The notes below the pieces were generated by a model that did no database searches, was not told where the DNA came from, and saw only the letters and a program-made list of their open reading frames with translations. Below are positions 53,801 to 64,000 of a DNA stretch of 64,000 nucleotides, in pieces (positions within the stretch are counted from its first letter, which is position 1; each line of letters opens with the position of its first letter). Origin of the DNA: Campylorhamphus procurvoides (Eukaryota; Chordata; Aves; Passeriformes; Dendrocolaptidae); NCBI GenBank assembly GCA_013396655.1, contig WBMV01004890.1, positions 32,075-96,074 of the forward strand, written 5' to 3'. Both the position numbers and the translations under genes were made by a program.

Positions 53801-56800
53801 GTATCGTGATCAGCTCTCCAATCCCTTTTGTTGGGACTCTTGACTTTTGGAGGTTTATGGTCATCTCCCAACACCTGATTTTGTTAAACAGTATTTTCTA
53901 AAGGAAAAGTTGTCCTGCAGGCTTTATCACCTTTTTGTCTTATTAAAAACTAACTATTTTTTTTAGGCAGAGAAAGTACACGAGCTGAATGAAGACATTG
54001 GAAAACTGCTAGCTAAAGCTGAACAGCTGGGAGCTGAAGGAAATGTTGATGAATCTCAAAAGATCCTGATGGAAGTGGAGAAAGTCCGAGCTAAAAAGAA
54101 AGAGGCAGAGGTATGGCATTGGTTCTCCGGTGGATTGGAACAGGGGCTGGGCTGGGCACTTCCTACCTCTGCTCCTGTGTTGCCAGCACCTCCTTTTCCA
54201 GTTCCAGCCATGTGCCAGCAAGCAGTTGGCAGTGGATGAAAAGCTTTTTAGAAACTTCTCTGTAGTGCAGAGAGCTGAGACTGGGGCTGGGAAGGGCTTT
54301 GTCCTCTGGGCTATCTGATCACCTGCCCTTTGCAGGGATAGACTGTGGGGTTAGCTGTGCCCACAGTGCATTTGTGTGGCACCTCCTTTGTGGGAGGGGG
54401 GGTTTTGATTCTTGAAAGCAGTTCTTTGCAGTTTTTTCCTGGAGGGTTGTGATAATGTAAGGGTTCCCTGACATTTGTGTGGGTTTTCTTGCCTGCCTTT
54501 AGGAAGAATACCGAAATTCAATGCCTGCCTCCAGTTTCCAGCAGCAGAAGCTGCGTGTGTGTGAAGTCTGTTCAGCGTATCTGGGTCTCCATGACAACGA
54601 CCGGCGTCTTGCTGACCACTTTGGTGGCAAATTACACTTGGGTTTCATTCAGATTCGTGAGAAACTGGATCAGCTGAGGGTAATCCTCTCTATTTTCAAC
54701 CTTCTCTTTGTAGTTTCGAAGATGTTGAATGCTTCTATTAAATTATTACTGAATTCTTTGCAGAGTGCTTGTAAAGCTGAGAATCTTCCAATTACAGAAT
54801 CCCTGAAACTCCAAATGGAGCTTAGTTTAGCCTTGTCTTGGGTTCTGTTCTACCCTTTCTGGGTAATTAAATATGTACCCTCAGAATTGGTCAAACCAGG
54901 CCACTGCTGGCATTTATTCCTGAGAGCATTGGTACAGTCACCTGTGTTTTTCTTGTTGATAAGACTGAAATTTGTCACACTGGGTTTTTTGGCTTTGAGA
55001 CCTCTTAACACAATGAACTGAGGTTTCACAGTGAAAGAGGTCCTGAGTAGCTGAGGTCATTAGGAGTTTTCTGAAGAGGTTTGTAATGGGTTGTGGTATT
55101 GCCCTTGCTTGCAAACAGAGACCTTTAGCCTGCACGAGCAGGAGTTGTGATTCCTGTGCCTCATTCACAGCGTATTGAGGTCAGTGAGGAAAATGAGAAC
55201 CTTGATAGAGATCGTGAGTAGCACATCAAATGCAGTGAAATGGTTCTTTGTCTTGCTCTGGGGATGGTCTCCCTACAATCTCTGACCTGTTACTGTATGG
55301 CTGAAATATGATGTGGACTGTTCTCTTTCTAGAAAACAGTGGCAGAAAAGCAAGAGAAGAGAAACCAGGATCGTTTGAGGCGGAGAGAGGAGAGAGAACG
55401 AGAGGAGAGGATGGGCAGACGGTAAGTGGGGCCTGACAGCTGGCTTGGGAAGTTGGCTGTGAATTCCTGATCCATTTGTACCTGAGCACTGCAGGAATAG
55501 AGAATGTGCTGCTGGTGCTGTGTGAGCACCTTGGCATTCAGTTAAAGATACAAAACCTTCCACCACAGAGTGATTTTATGTGTATTGTTTTAACTTCCGC
55601 TGTGTGTGTGAAAGATGGGAGCTTGCTGCAGTGTGCAGGCTTATATTTGTCTAGTCCATGCCTTTGGGAATCTGAACCTGGATAAAATACCCTCATCCAA
55701 TGCATCTGAGTGGGAAAGATTAAGAAGAGTGAGGACTAGGTCTGCTCAAAAGGGTCATGCAGAAATTCCCTGGACAGCCCTCCACACTTCTAAGCTTGGA
55801 GGTGACAACAGTGTGGAGCTGGTGTCCATGAGCCAAATGGTGGGCTGCCTGTCTTGCTCCAAAACTCTTCTACAGTTACAGTGAGGTGCTTTTGGCACAG
55901 CTTTGGCAAACACTTCCCAGGGGATCCAAGGGATCCCAAGGAGTGACTACTTCAGGTGGTTGTGGCTGTGTGTGTCACCTCCTGCTCTGATGTAATTCCT
56001 GAGCAGTGGGAGTGGCTGGAATGTTGGTATTCTCAGGACAAGCTCTTCTGCTTCTTGCCAGCTGAACCAGAAAAACAATTTCTTCTGGACTTGAGCTGAA
56101 GAGGCATCTTGTGTGTAAACAGCTGAGTGGAACAGCCTGTGTGGGGAGAGTGGTTATTTGCAGGGGTCAAGCAGAGGAAGTGGCTGGGTAGGAATGCTAT
56201 TCTCATTGTCACAGCATCTCCTCAATTACCTTATGTGTTTCTCTTGTACTTCTTGCATCAAAAAATCCCACACTGCTGCCCCTGGAGAGCTCTTTTTGAC
56301 CTTTGGTGTCAGCTGAAGAGTGTGTTTGTCTGAGGTGCATGTGATTTGGAACTGCAGTGTGCTCTGAGGTGCTGCTGGCTATAATTGCTGGAAGTGCTGA
56401 CAAATATCAGAGTGGAAGCAGCTCGGTGATTTAATGTATTATGAAGATGTAAGCTCCAAATTGTTGTGCATTATACATATTATTATATCAGTTAGGGTGT
56501 TTTATGTGGGTTTTCTCTCTGTGGGTTGCCTGGTGGGATATGAAGTGCCAGTTTGTGCTGCAGTTTTCTGCTGAACAGCACCTTATGGAGAGCCTCACAA
56601 CCTCCTGGTATCCATGCAAGACTGTCAGTAATGCAGTTAAATTTGGGAGCTGCAGAACCTGGAACTGGCTGATGAGTGCAGGAGTTCATCAAAAGGCACT
56701 GCTGTTGCTGCTGCAGTGGTTAGGGAGGTGGGAATGGAATGGGAAGTGTCTTCCCATGCAGCTGTTTCATGACAGGCTCTTTCAGACCCACAGCAGGACT

Positions 56801-59800
56801 GACTGACCTGGACTCAGTTTGTCTCCATGGTGCCTCTTCTTCCTGGAGGTCGTTTTTGTGTGAAAATACTCAACAGAGTTGCCTTCAGGAAGAATCCTCT
56901 GGATCCATTAGTTGATCCACATATTCCCAAAATGCTGGCTTTCTTCCTCTTGGGATGTGCCTGGAGTTTTGGCTTAAAAAATCCCAACCCTCAACCCCTC
57001 AGTCCTTGAATGTTAAGGAGCCTTTTGTATCCATAGGTAGTTCATGTATGGATGCACCTGATGAGAGATTCAAAGACAGCTTTTGAACCTTTATTTAAGG
57101 CTTTGAATATGGAGGGTTTAAGAACTGTGTTGAGTTGGCCTGAAGTGTGAGTTCCTGCTGTTTCCATGTGTGACACTACTTGGAGGCTGTGGAGACACCT
57201 CTGTGCTCCTCTCTGCTCAGATGACATAAGAACTTGTTATGGAGGAGCCAGGAGTGCCACACAGAAGAGATAAAATTAATTGCCTCTTCAAAATGAGACC
57301 TTGACCCAAAGGAGGACAATAATTCTTCCAGTGTTCTTGATGTCAGAACTGAGGTTACATCCTGGATTTCTCAGCCCATTTGTCTGCTGGGAGCTGTGCA
57401 CACCATACTCACAGGGGCACTTCTCCCATCAAAAACTTGGTGGCTTTTACCACTTTTCAAACAGCCTTTCTTATTCAGAGCTTGATACTTTAATGAACCA
57501 CAGGAAACATGTTTCCTTCATAACTCTTGTTGTATCTTCACAGCATTTTCATGGTGTTGCTCAGTAACTGAAAGGGTATGACTTGACTTTGGGAACTGTG
57601 ACATACTCTGGGAACCTGTAGATTCCCTTGTGAAATTCTGCCTCTCACAGCTGGTATTAATTTGTCAATAAACTGTGATTACACATAGGAATGAGTGAAC
57701 TGGATTGTCACACTTTTTGGTAAATAAACACAAGATGTTTGGTGCTGCTGGTGGCTGTTTGGTACCCAGTAATCATGGAAGACTAGAATTCTGTGGAGAG
57801 GTGGCATGCTTGGAAGTGCAGCCCTCAGTGTTTGCTTCGAGGGTCCATCACCAAACAAGCCTAGTGGAGTTGCCAAATGGCTTTCCTTTGTGTTAGGCTG
57901 CACAAAAGACAGATTATGAAACTCAGCACAAAGTCTGTGATTCAGGGACCAGAAAGAGGGAAAAATAAATAAAATAGACACACTTCTCTGGAGAGCAGTC
58001 TTCTTTTGCCTCCTGCTGTTTGTTGATTCAGGCTAGGAAGGAAGGTGCTGTTTTGGTTGGATAGTCCCTGAAATCTGTCTCTAGGGAATAATTGCCAGGA
58101 GTTTTTTGTGCACACTCCTGCTTGGATCAGAGGTGGGGAAAGGCAGCCAGGTTTGCAGGGGATGTGGAAAGGCTTTGTGTGGATGTGCGCACTGGTGGTT
58201 CTGAATCAAATGATCAGGAAAAAAAGAACATTAAGAACTTGGAGTAATTACAACCTCCAGAAGAACTGATCTGCCTGCCAGGCACCTCCAGGAGGTCCTG
58301 CTGCTCTGTCAGGTTCTGTTAGGTGGCAGTGGAGGTGTGTGGTTATTGCCCTGCTCTCCTGGTTTATCAGCTTTTCCTTCACCTGGTCACGTGTGTTGTT
58401 GCCTCAGTGCCTGACTCGTTTGCACACTCCGAGTTCAGCTCCACCTTGTTTACAGTCCTACCTGAATTCCTTTCTAAATTTGCGGGTTTTTTTGCTTTCT
58501 ACTGTGTCTGAACAGCCCCATTTCATTGTGAAGAAATGTCAGTGCACACCGATCTTCTTAATCTTGTCTTACCCATGTAGGGTTTTAAATGATGTTATTA
58601 AAGCAGATGCTTCTCTATTGCTTCTTAAATTTTTGTGTGTAGCTTCCAGCCACACCTGCCACGGTGCCAGGGGTGTACCTGGAACACCCCTGTGAGTCTC
58701 TGTGCAGTGGGGAGCAGTTACAGGAGTGAGTCTCCAAGCCACTACACAGGGAGATCAACCACTTGTTAATTAAAGCAAAATGAGATCGTTCAGACAGTGT
58801 GTGACATTTTGGTATGAGCTGGCTCTGAAATGTGGACACAGAGGAAGAGGAAGGGCATATCTTCCACGTGCCATGGTATTTTAAGTGGTGCTGAGTAATG
58901 GTGCTGCAGAAGTTGAGAGAATTGTGCTGTTATTTATGTCAAAAGCTGACAGCAGTAAGCTGAGAGTGCCACACACGAGCTCTGAAGCCGTGGAAATGTG
59001 AGAAAGAATAGTGAGGCCTGGATTATTCTACTCAAGTGCTTTTTAAGTCTGGGATGAAGCATTTTCAGTTTATCTCTGTCACTTGTCAGTAATAGTTCTT
59101 CCCTTTTGGCCATGTCCCCTCTTATGGTTCATCTTTCCCAAACAGGGATAAAATATTTATGCAAATTTCCCTGTAATATTTGTTAAACAAATACAATGAA
59201 TGAGAAAATGTTTTCTCTTTATTAAAACCTTTTTAAATTCCAATTGCCTCAAAAAGAACCAAAATCAGAAATGTGTCAAGTGTCTTTCTGAGTGGAGAGT
59301 GGCACTTCTTGAAAATCTAAGGAGTTGATCCAGCTGATGTCAAACTGCAGCATGTAAGGGATATATAACAAATGTGCACAGCAAACTTAGAAAGGTTCAT
59401 TGTGGTGCTTTATCAACAGAAACTGAACTGGTTTCTAGACCTTTTCTGTTGTGACAGGAAGCTCTGCAAGCAGAAACTTGTTTTTCCACAGAGTTCTTCA
59501 GTTTGACAAATTCTCACTGCCCACAAAATTGAAGCTAATTAAATGTTTTAATGGCAAGCTTTTTTTAAACTGACACATTACTTGGGCTATTGCTGTGTTC
59601 CTGTGAAGAGCTGCCAGGGTGGATGAGTTTTTCTGTTGAAAACCCACTGGTTTTATCTTACCTTCTCTCACTTGACTCTCCTCTTCATTGTAGGTCTGGA
59701 TCAAGAAATAGAGATCGTCGAAGGTGAGTGCCCAGTTCTACAGTTCTCCCAAATGCCTGTTTGTGTTTATGTGTAACTGCTGAGGTTGTTCCTGGGTCTC

Positions 59801-62800
59801 ACAAATGGAGTTCTCTCAGTGCCTCAGTCTGGTTTGCCCCCTTAAAAAGGTGGGAATCACAGCGTGGGCACCTCAGTGGTGCTGCTCAGCTTGGTGTCAC
59901 TTGCTGGGCTGTAAAGCAGGTGCTGTGTGGCCTGCTCAGGATGTGCTCCAGGGTGAGTCCAGGAATGTCCTCAAAGCCTCTCTCAATAAATACCTGGTAT
60001 ACTTCCAGAGTTTTAATGTCTAAAATCTGTTACATACATAATACCTCAAATGTGAAAATACTGATTGATTCATGATTAAAACCCTCCACATCTCTGGGAA
60101 GAGCGTGCCTTAAAAGTGGCATGACAGTATTCTGTGTGATCATGGACCTGGAGATCTCCCTCTCCACTGCCTTCCTTTGCCATCCTTCTTGTTTTTAAAG
60201 CAGGCTGAAACAAATCTGCTTCTAAAGTGCAGGACTTTCACAAGGGTCATGGTAATTTCACAGGCCACTTACTGTGGCTTCTTCTACACTTTGAGTGAGG
60301 CAGGGTTGTAAGCTCTGCCCTGGCCCTTGGCATGTGCTTACAGTAATGGTGGGAGCTTTTTACATAAGCTTCCCAGCAAATTAAGTTCTCCATTGGCATT
60401 TTGTTGGTCGGAGGAGGGGAGGTGTGGGTGCTCTGCCTCGGGTGTTGGCAGGGATGTGGCTGGAGGGGGGCGATGAGTGCTGATGTCCTGGATATTTGTC
60501 ACTTGGAGTGTCTGAGGGGTGGGGTGGGGTGTGCAGACTGAGGCATTGCCCTGAGCCTGACTCCACCTGTGTCCCCCCTCCAGATCGAGGTCCCGGGAGA
60601 GGCGGCGACGGCGCTCCAGGTCGGCGTCCCGGGAACGACGAAAGTCCCGCTCGCGGTCCCGGGACCGGCACCGGCGCCACCGGAGCCGCTCCCGCAGCCA
60701 CAGCCGAGGGCACCGCCGCGGCTCCAGAGACAGGAGCTCCAAACACAAGTATGTATCACCCTCAGGAGTGCCCTTGGCTCCCACAGCCCGTCCCATGGGA
60801 GCAGCCACAGTGGCCTGTGCAAATCCTGGGACAAAGCAGCATTTCCCAGTGGCCTCACGTGAGGGCAGTGGGGCAGGAGCTGGCCAGTGAGGTCCTAGCT
60901 GAGAGGAGAGTCCAGGAGAGAGAGGTGGTTCCCTGGTTTGCAGTGCTGAGCCTTGAGACACTCCTGGTGTTCTTGTATGAGAAGGAGCACCAAGGTCTGT
61001 CTCAGCTCCCTGAGCCTCCCCAGGCCTGTAAAAGCCAAGTGACTGAGAGGCAGTTTTGACATCACATTTCTGTTGTCACCTTCTGCTTCCCAGATTCCTT
61101 CTCTCAGTGCATGGGGAGGGAAGTGTATGATTTGGGATGTGGGGGGAGTCTTCTGTTAGAAGGCTGCTTGAGAGACAGAGAGAGACATAATTCTTCAGGA
61201 ATCAGCACTGGAGGGAGGGGAAGAGGAATCCAAGAGGGGTACATCATTCTCCTGTCACTGAGGAGAAGCACCACAGTCCAAAGAAAGGCTTTAAGTCTCT
61301 TGTGAAACTCAGAACAGCCTCTGTGGTGGAGGAAGGATGAGGCAAGGGTGCAGGAGTATTAGAAGTACTGAGTGTTTCCTTACAGCCCTTCTAAGCCCAG
61401 CAGCAAGTCAATCTCCAGGTGTTTGCTGAAGTTAGATCTGGCTTTTTTTAAATATTCCTCATTAATAGAGGAGTGCAACTCCTGAGTACAACTCTAGAAA
61501 CAAACCTACTGTTGTGTGTCTTGTGTCACTTCAGCTGAGGGGCAAGAGCAGCTTTTAGAGATACCTGGTGAAGGGGAGGGAAATAATGGTCTGAAAAATA
61601 AGTCTGTTAATAATTGAGGGGGGGTGTAAATACTGTTGATTCTCCAATGGCTGAGATACTAAAGTGCTCTTTTAAATCTGTCTTGAACATGAAAAATAAA
61701 GAAAAGAAGTTTGGACAATTAGGAAGTGAGGAAGATCCTATAATAACTATTACTAAAGAGCAGGTAAGGGATTACTTTGGAACCCCTGATCACATCCAAA
61801 CCAGCCCGTGGAGGAGATTGCAGGGGGATTGGCAGCTGACACACCTGCACAAAATTACTGAGAGCTGGGGACATGCCAGGTTCAGTTTAAGAAAATGAAA
61901 AAGAGAACAAACAGAAAAAACCCTGTTTCCTGAAAAAGCGTAGCTTCTGTTTTCACTGTGAGAATTAATGAAACCAGCCCTCGTGTTCTGCTGGTCTGAG
62001 GTCTCACTTGCAGAAGGAAACAGGGAGTGTGTCACAGGATCAGGACATCTCAGGGGAGGAGGACTGCAGGCAGCTGGTGCTGTTGTGAGAACAGGAAAGG
62101 AGTTATTGTCATCAGGTAGACAGATGTTAAATGGCACAATTTAGTGCAAAGGAAATGGGCTCATGTGACACCAGAGGGCTGTAAGGTTTTGATCTATCAA
62201 TTGTGCAGTATTTTCAAACCTTACAGTCAACAAGAATGAAAGCTGGAACCCCTGAGGTACCTGCCAGGTCCTCCTCTTGTGACTGTAAAGAAAAACTTCT
62301 GTACTGGGCATTGGAGTAAAATGTGGGAGCCTCTGCTGAGCTCTGAAAGGGCAGCCTCAAGATCAGCTCCCCTGGAATTCTGCTATTCCATAAGCTGGCA
62401 TGAATCACACAAGAAAGAACCTTTCACACTGGACCTAGTATGAAGCCTTCTGCTTTATTCTGTGTCAGCTGACACAGGGAAGAGCTGCTGGAAATGTGTA
62501 GCTGCCACTTGGGCAGGCTGTGGAAAGCTGTAGAATATAAATCTCTGTCATCCTGGCTTAGAAAGGCCAGGACTGGCAAACTGAAAAGCCCAGGGGCTGA
62601 GGAAGCAAAGAATTCAGTTGGTATTTAAAGCAGTTGAGCAGAAAGCCACTAGTTTTAGAGCATAATGAGAAACTGCTCTGGAAGGCATGGACAGAGCTGA
62701 GTCAGAGACCAGAAAAAATTGCAGGTGCTTTCGTGTGGCCCAGAAAACTAATAAGGGGCCCAGGGAAGACCTGAGAGAGCCCCTGTGGCAACATCTTGAA

Positions 62801-63078
62801 AGGATCACTCTGAGGAAGGAGTGACAAAGGCTGTGAGGAGCATTCCCACCGTGGGGCACCCTGTGCTGCCCCCAGCCCTGCCAGGGAAAGGTGGTGTCAC
62901 TTGGTGGGGCACTGACAGGTGTGCTTTGTACTTCAGATCTTCCAGAGATCGGTCCTCGAGGGAAAAGTCCCGAGACAGAGAGAGGAAAGAGAAGAGCTCT
63001 TCTGAGAGGCGGCACGAGAGCACAAATGGCAAATCTCGTTCCAAGAGGTCAGAAGAGAGAGAAGCTGGCGAGATCTGA
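47870..63078 (+). CDS. LUC7L: LUC7-like splicing factor (LUC7L), coding exons 2-10, 5' end missing
   Basis: U1 snRNP-associated factor that influences 5' splice-site choice. Exons: 47870-47964, 52631-52729, 53389-53499, 53967-54110, 54503-54679, 55333-55421, 59694-59723, 60584-60748, 62937-63078. They encode 349 residues from DETRQRVKFTDDR to EEREAGEI. With the roughly 21-residue first exon expected from the family, the length would be about 371, as in human. The first zinc finger (CKSHLLDCCPHD, ending in the next exon at KIHD) spans the exon 2/3 junction. A long helical coiled coil fills exons 4-5. The second finger is CEVCSAYLGLHDNDRR...HFGGKLH in exon 6. Exons 8-10 encode an Arg/Ser- and Arg/Glu-rich tail. 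The first two bases of exon 2 complete a codon from the missing exon. LUC7L and not LUC7L2 is chosen from the C-terminus and the 16p13.3-type neighbourhood. Confidence 0.93.
50177..50440 (+). other. LUC7L: Candidate alternative exon region with inverted repeat in LUC7L intron 2
   Basis: A strong acceptor TTTTCTCTCCACAG|AGACC lies at 50,274/50,275. A donor CTG|GTAATC at 50,310/50,311 resembles the real exon 6 donor AGG|GTAATC. The 36-base exon would keep phase 0 and add RPKRTTASFLQL after residues ILAGT. Read through, the frame stays open to TGA at 50,431-50,433. An upstream acceptor GGCCCCAG|AAACTC at 50,178 would give an in-frame TAA at once. A 14-base perfect inverted repeat (50,209-50,222 with 50,282-50,295) encloses the main acceptor. 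Confidence 0.5.
55422..59693. other. LUC7L: Large LUC7L intron 7 without recognised features
   Basis: This 4.3-kb intron holds no further exon that I can support and no clear CR1 copy. The open frames are short and scattered. The lack of CR1 contrasts with CLCN7, where several copies lie in introns. Confidence 0.5.
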
Positions 63079-63268
63079 ACTCAAAACGATCTGTGTTGCA
63101 CTGTAAATAGTCTGATAAACATTCTACACAAAGCCTAAATTTCCCATTTATATTTACTGAAAACAACTCATCTTTTGTAGTTTGGGGTTTTTATTGTTTG
63201 GCAGATAGCTGTGAGTTTGTAGAGACACAAGAGTTACGTACTGTTTAACAGGATTTTGTTTTAGTAGG

Positions 63269-63278
63269 AATAAATAAA
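63269..63278 (+). terminator. LUC7L: LUC7L poly(A) signal (overlapping AATAAATAAA)
   Basis: Two overlapping AATAAA hexamers lie 191 bases after the LUC7L stop codon, followed by TGT-rich sequence at about 63,310-63,345. This gives a short 3' UTR. Confidence 0.75.
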
Positions 63279-63779
63279 TCTGGATGGATGGTTTTGAGCC
63301 CAGGCCAGTGTGGACACCCTGTGTTTGTCCTGACAGTGGTTGGGGCCGTGCTGTGCCTGGAGCCCTGAGCTGCCCTGACCTTTGTAACGCTTCAGCCCTT
63401 CCCAAAAGACCTCCCTGACCCTCTGTGAGCACACCAGTAGTGCTGGTTCTCACTTTATTCTATTTTTCCTTCTGTTTATATATGTTAAAAGAAAACTCAG
63501 ACTTTTTTAAAATTCCTTTTAGTGCTTAGTCACCCCATTTTTATGTCTCCAGCACTTGAGAATTGCCTCCCTCGTCCAGCTAAGGCGAGACAGATAAAAC
63601 GGGGCCCTGGTTTATTCAGAAAGCTGTGAGCTTGACCAGATGAGTTTCTGAGCCAAGCTCAGCTCTGGCTTTAGTACCTTTACAGCTCAGATGCTGGGTG
63701 TGACCAAGCAGTGGCAGCCCCGGCTGGTTTGCCCTCTGGCAGGGCAGAGCCACAGCTCCCGTCTCTGTTCCCTGTGCAC

Positions 63780-63970
63780 TGACTGCGCAGCCAGAGCTGC
63801 CCCGGGGGCCCTTCTGACCCTCGGGGGGTGTCCCGGTGTCCCCGGCTCGCTGTTTTGGGGGAGCGAACCTCAGTTGGCTCCCCGAGCCGGGCGCTGCTCG
63901 CTCAGCTCGGCGAGGCGCGTTCATTAATTACGGCCGCTAATTGCCGTTGCGGGGTGGGGGGGGGTGTGAC
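63780..63970. promoter_or_regulatory. CpG-rich block with homeodomain-type sites at the right edge
   Basis: CpG-dense sequence encloses ATTAATTA (63,923-63,930) and CTAATTG (63,937-63,943), AT-rich homeodomain cores in an otherwise GC-rich context. It may belong to the promoter or enhancer of a gene beyond the window. No exon is visible. Confidence 0.35.
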
Positions 63971-64000
63971 TGCCAGTGCCGTGCCCGGCGCTCCCCCCCT

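Overview
This is vertebrate nuclear DNA, most likely from a bird. Genes are split by compact introns with GT-AG borders, the DNA is GC-rich with CpG-island promoters, minisatellites are abundant, and the only interspersed repeats I recognise are CR1 LINE fragments of the avian type. The genes correspond to human 16p13.3, so a bird chromosome-14-like microchromosome is the natural reading. The species cannot be named from the sequence.

Layout, left to right. 1-1,390 is GC-rich minisatellite ending in a possible poly(A) site. 2,831-5,854 (+) is DNASE1 and 7,547-10,698 (+) is DNASE1L2, two secreted DNase I-family endonucleases in tandem with matching 8-exon structures. 11,285-17,365 (-) is ECI1, a mitochondrial enoyl-CoA isomerase, tail-to-tail with DNASE1L2. 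18,218-19,700 (+) is PTX4, a long pentraxin, head-to-head with ECI1 across a CTG/ACTGC minisatellite. 20,561-38,703 (+) is CLCN7, the lysosomal chloride/proton exchanger, complete in 25 coding exons (799 aa) behind a promoter that carries a CLEAR box and a second E-box. 40,516-41,196 (-) is PERCC1, tail-to-tail with CLCN7, with a TATA box and a 5' non-coding exon near 42.6 kb. Upstream of it lies a distinctive non-coding block (about 42,660-43,010) that may be the bird counterpart of the intestine-critical region. 45,603-45,776 is an N gap flanked by 507-bp near-identical copies. 47,870-63,078 (+) is LUC7L, a U1 snRNP-associated splicing factor, complete except for its first coding exon.

The genes do not form one pathway; this is a gene-dense syntenic block. 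The observations most worth following are the PERCC1 promoter and its conserved-looking upstream block, a structured candidate cassette exon in LUC7L intron 2 with a 14-bp perfect inverted repeat across its splice acceptor, the CLEAR and M-box pair in the CLCN7 promoter, and the DNASE1-DNASE1L2 tandem pair. All exon borders were placed by hand from reading frame and GT-AG rules. Each coding sum was checked for frame continuity, but no alignment or transcript data were available.
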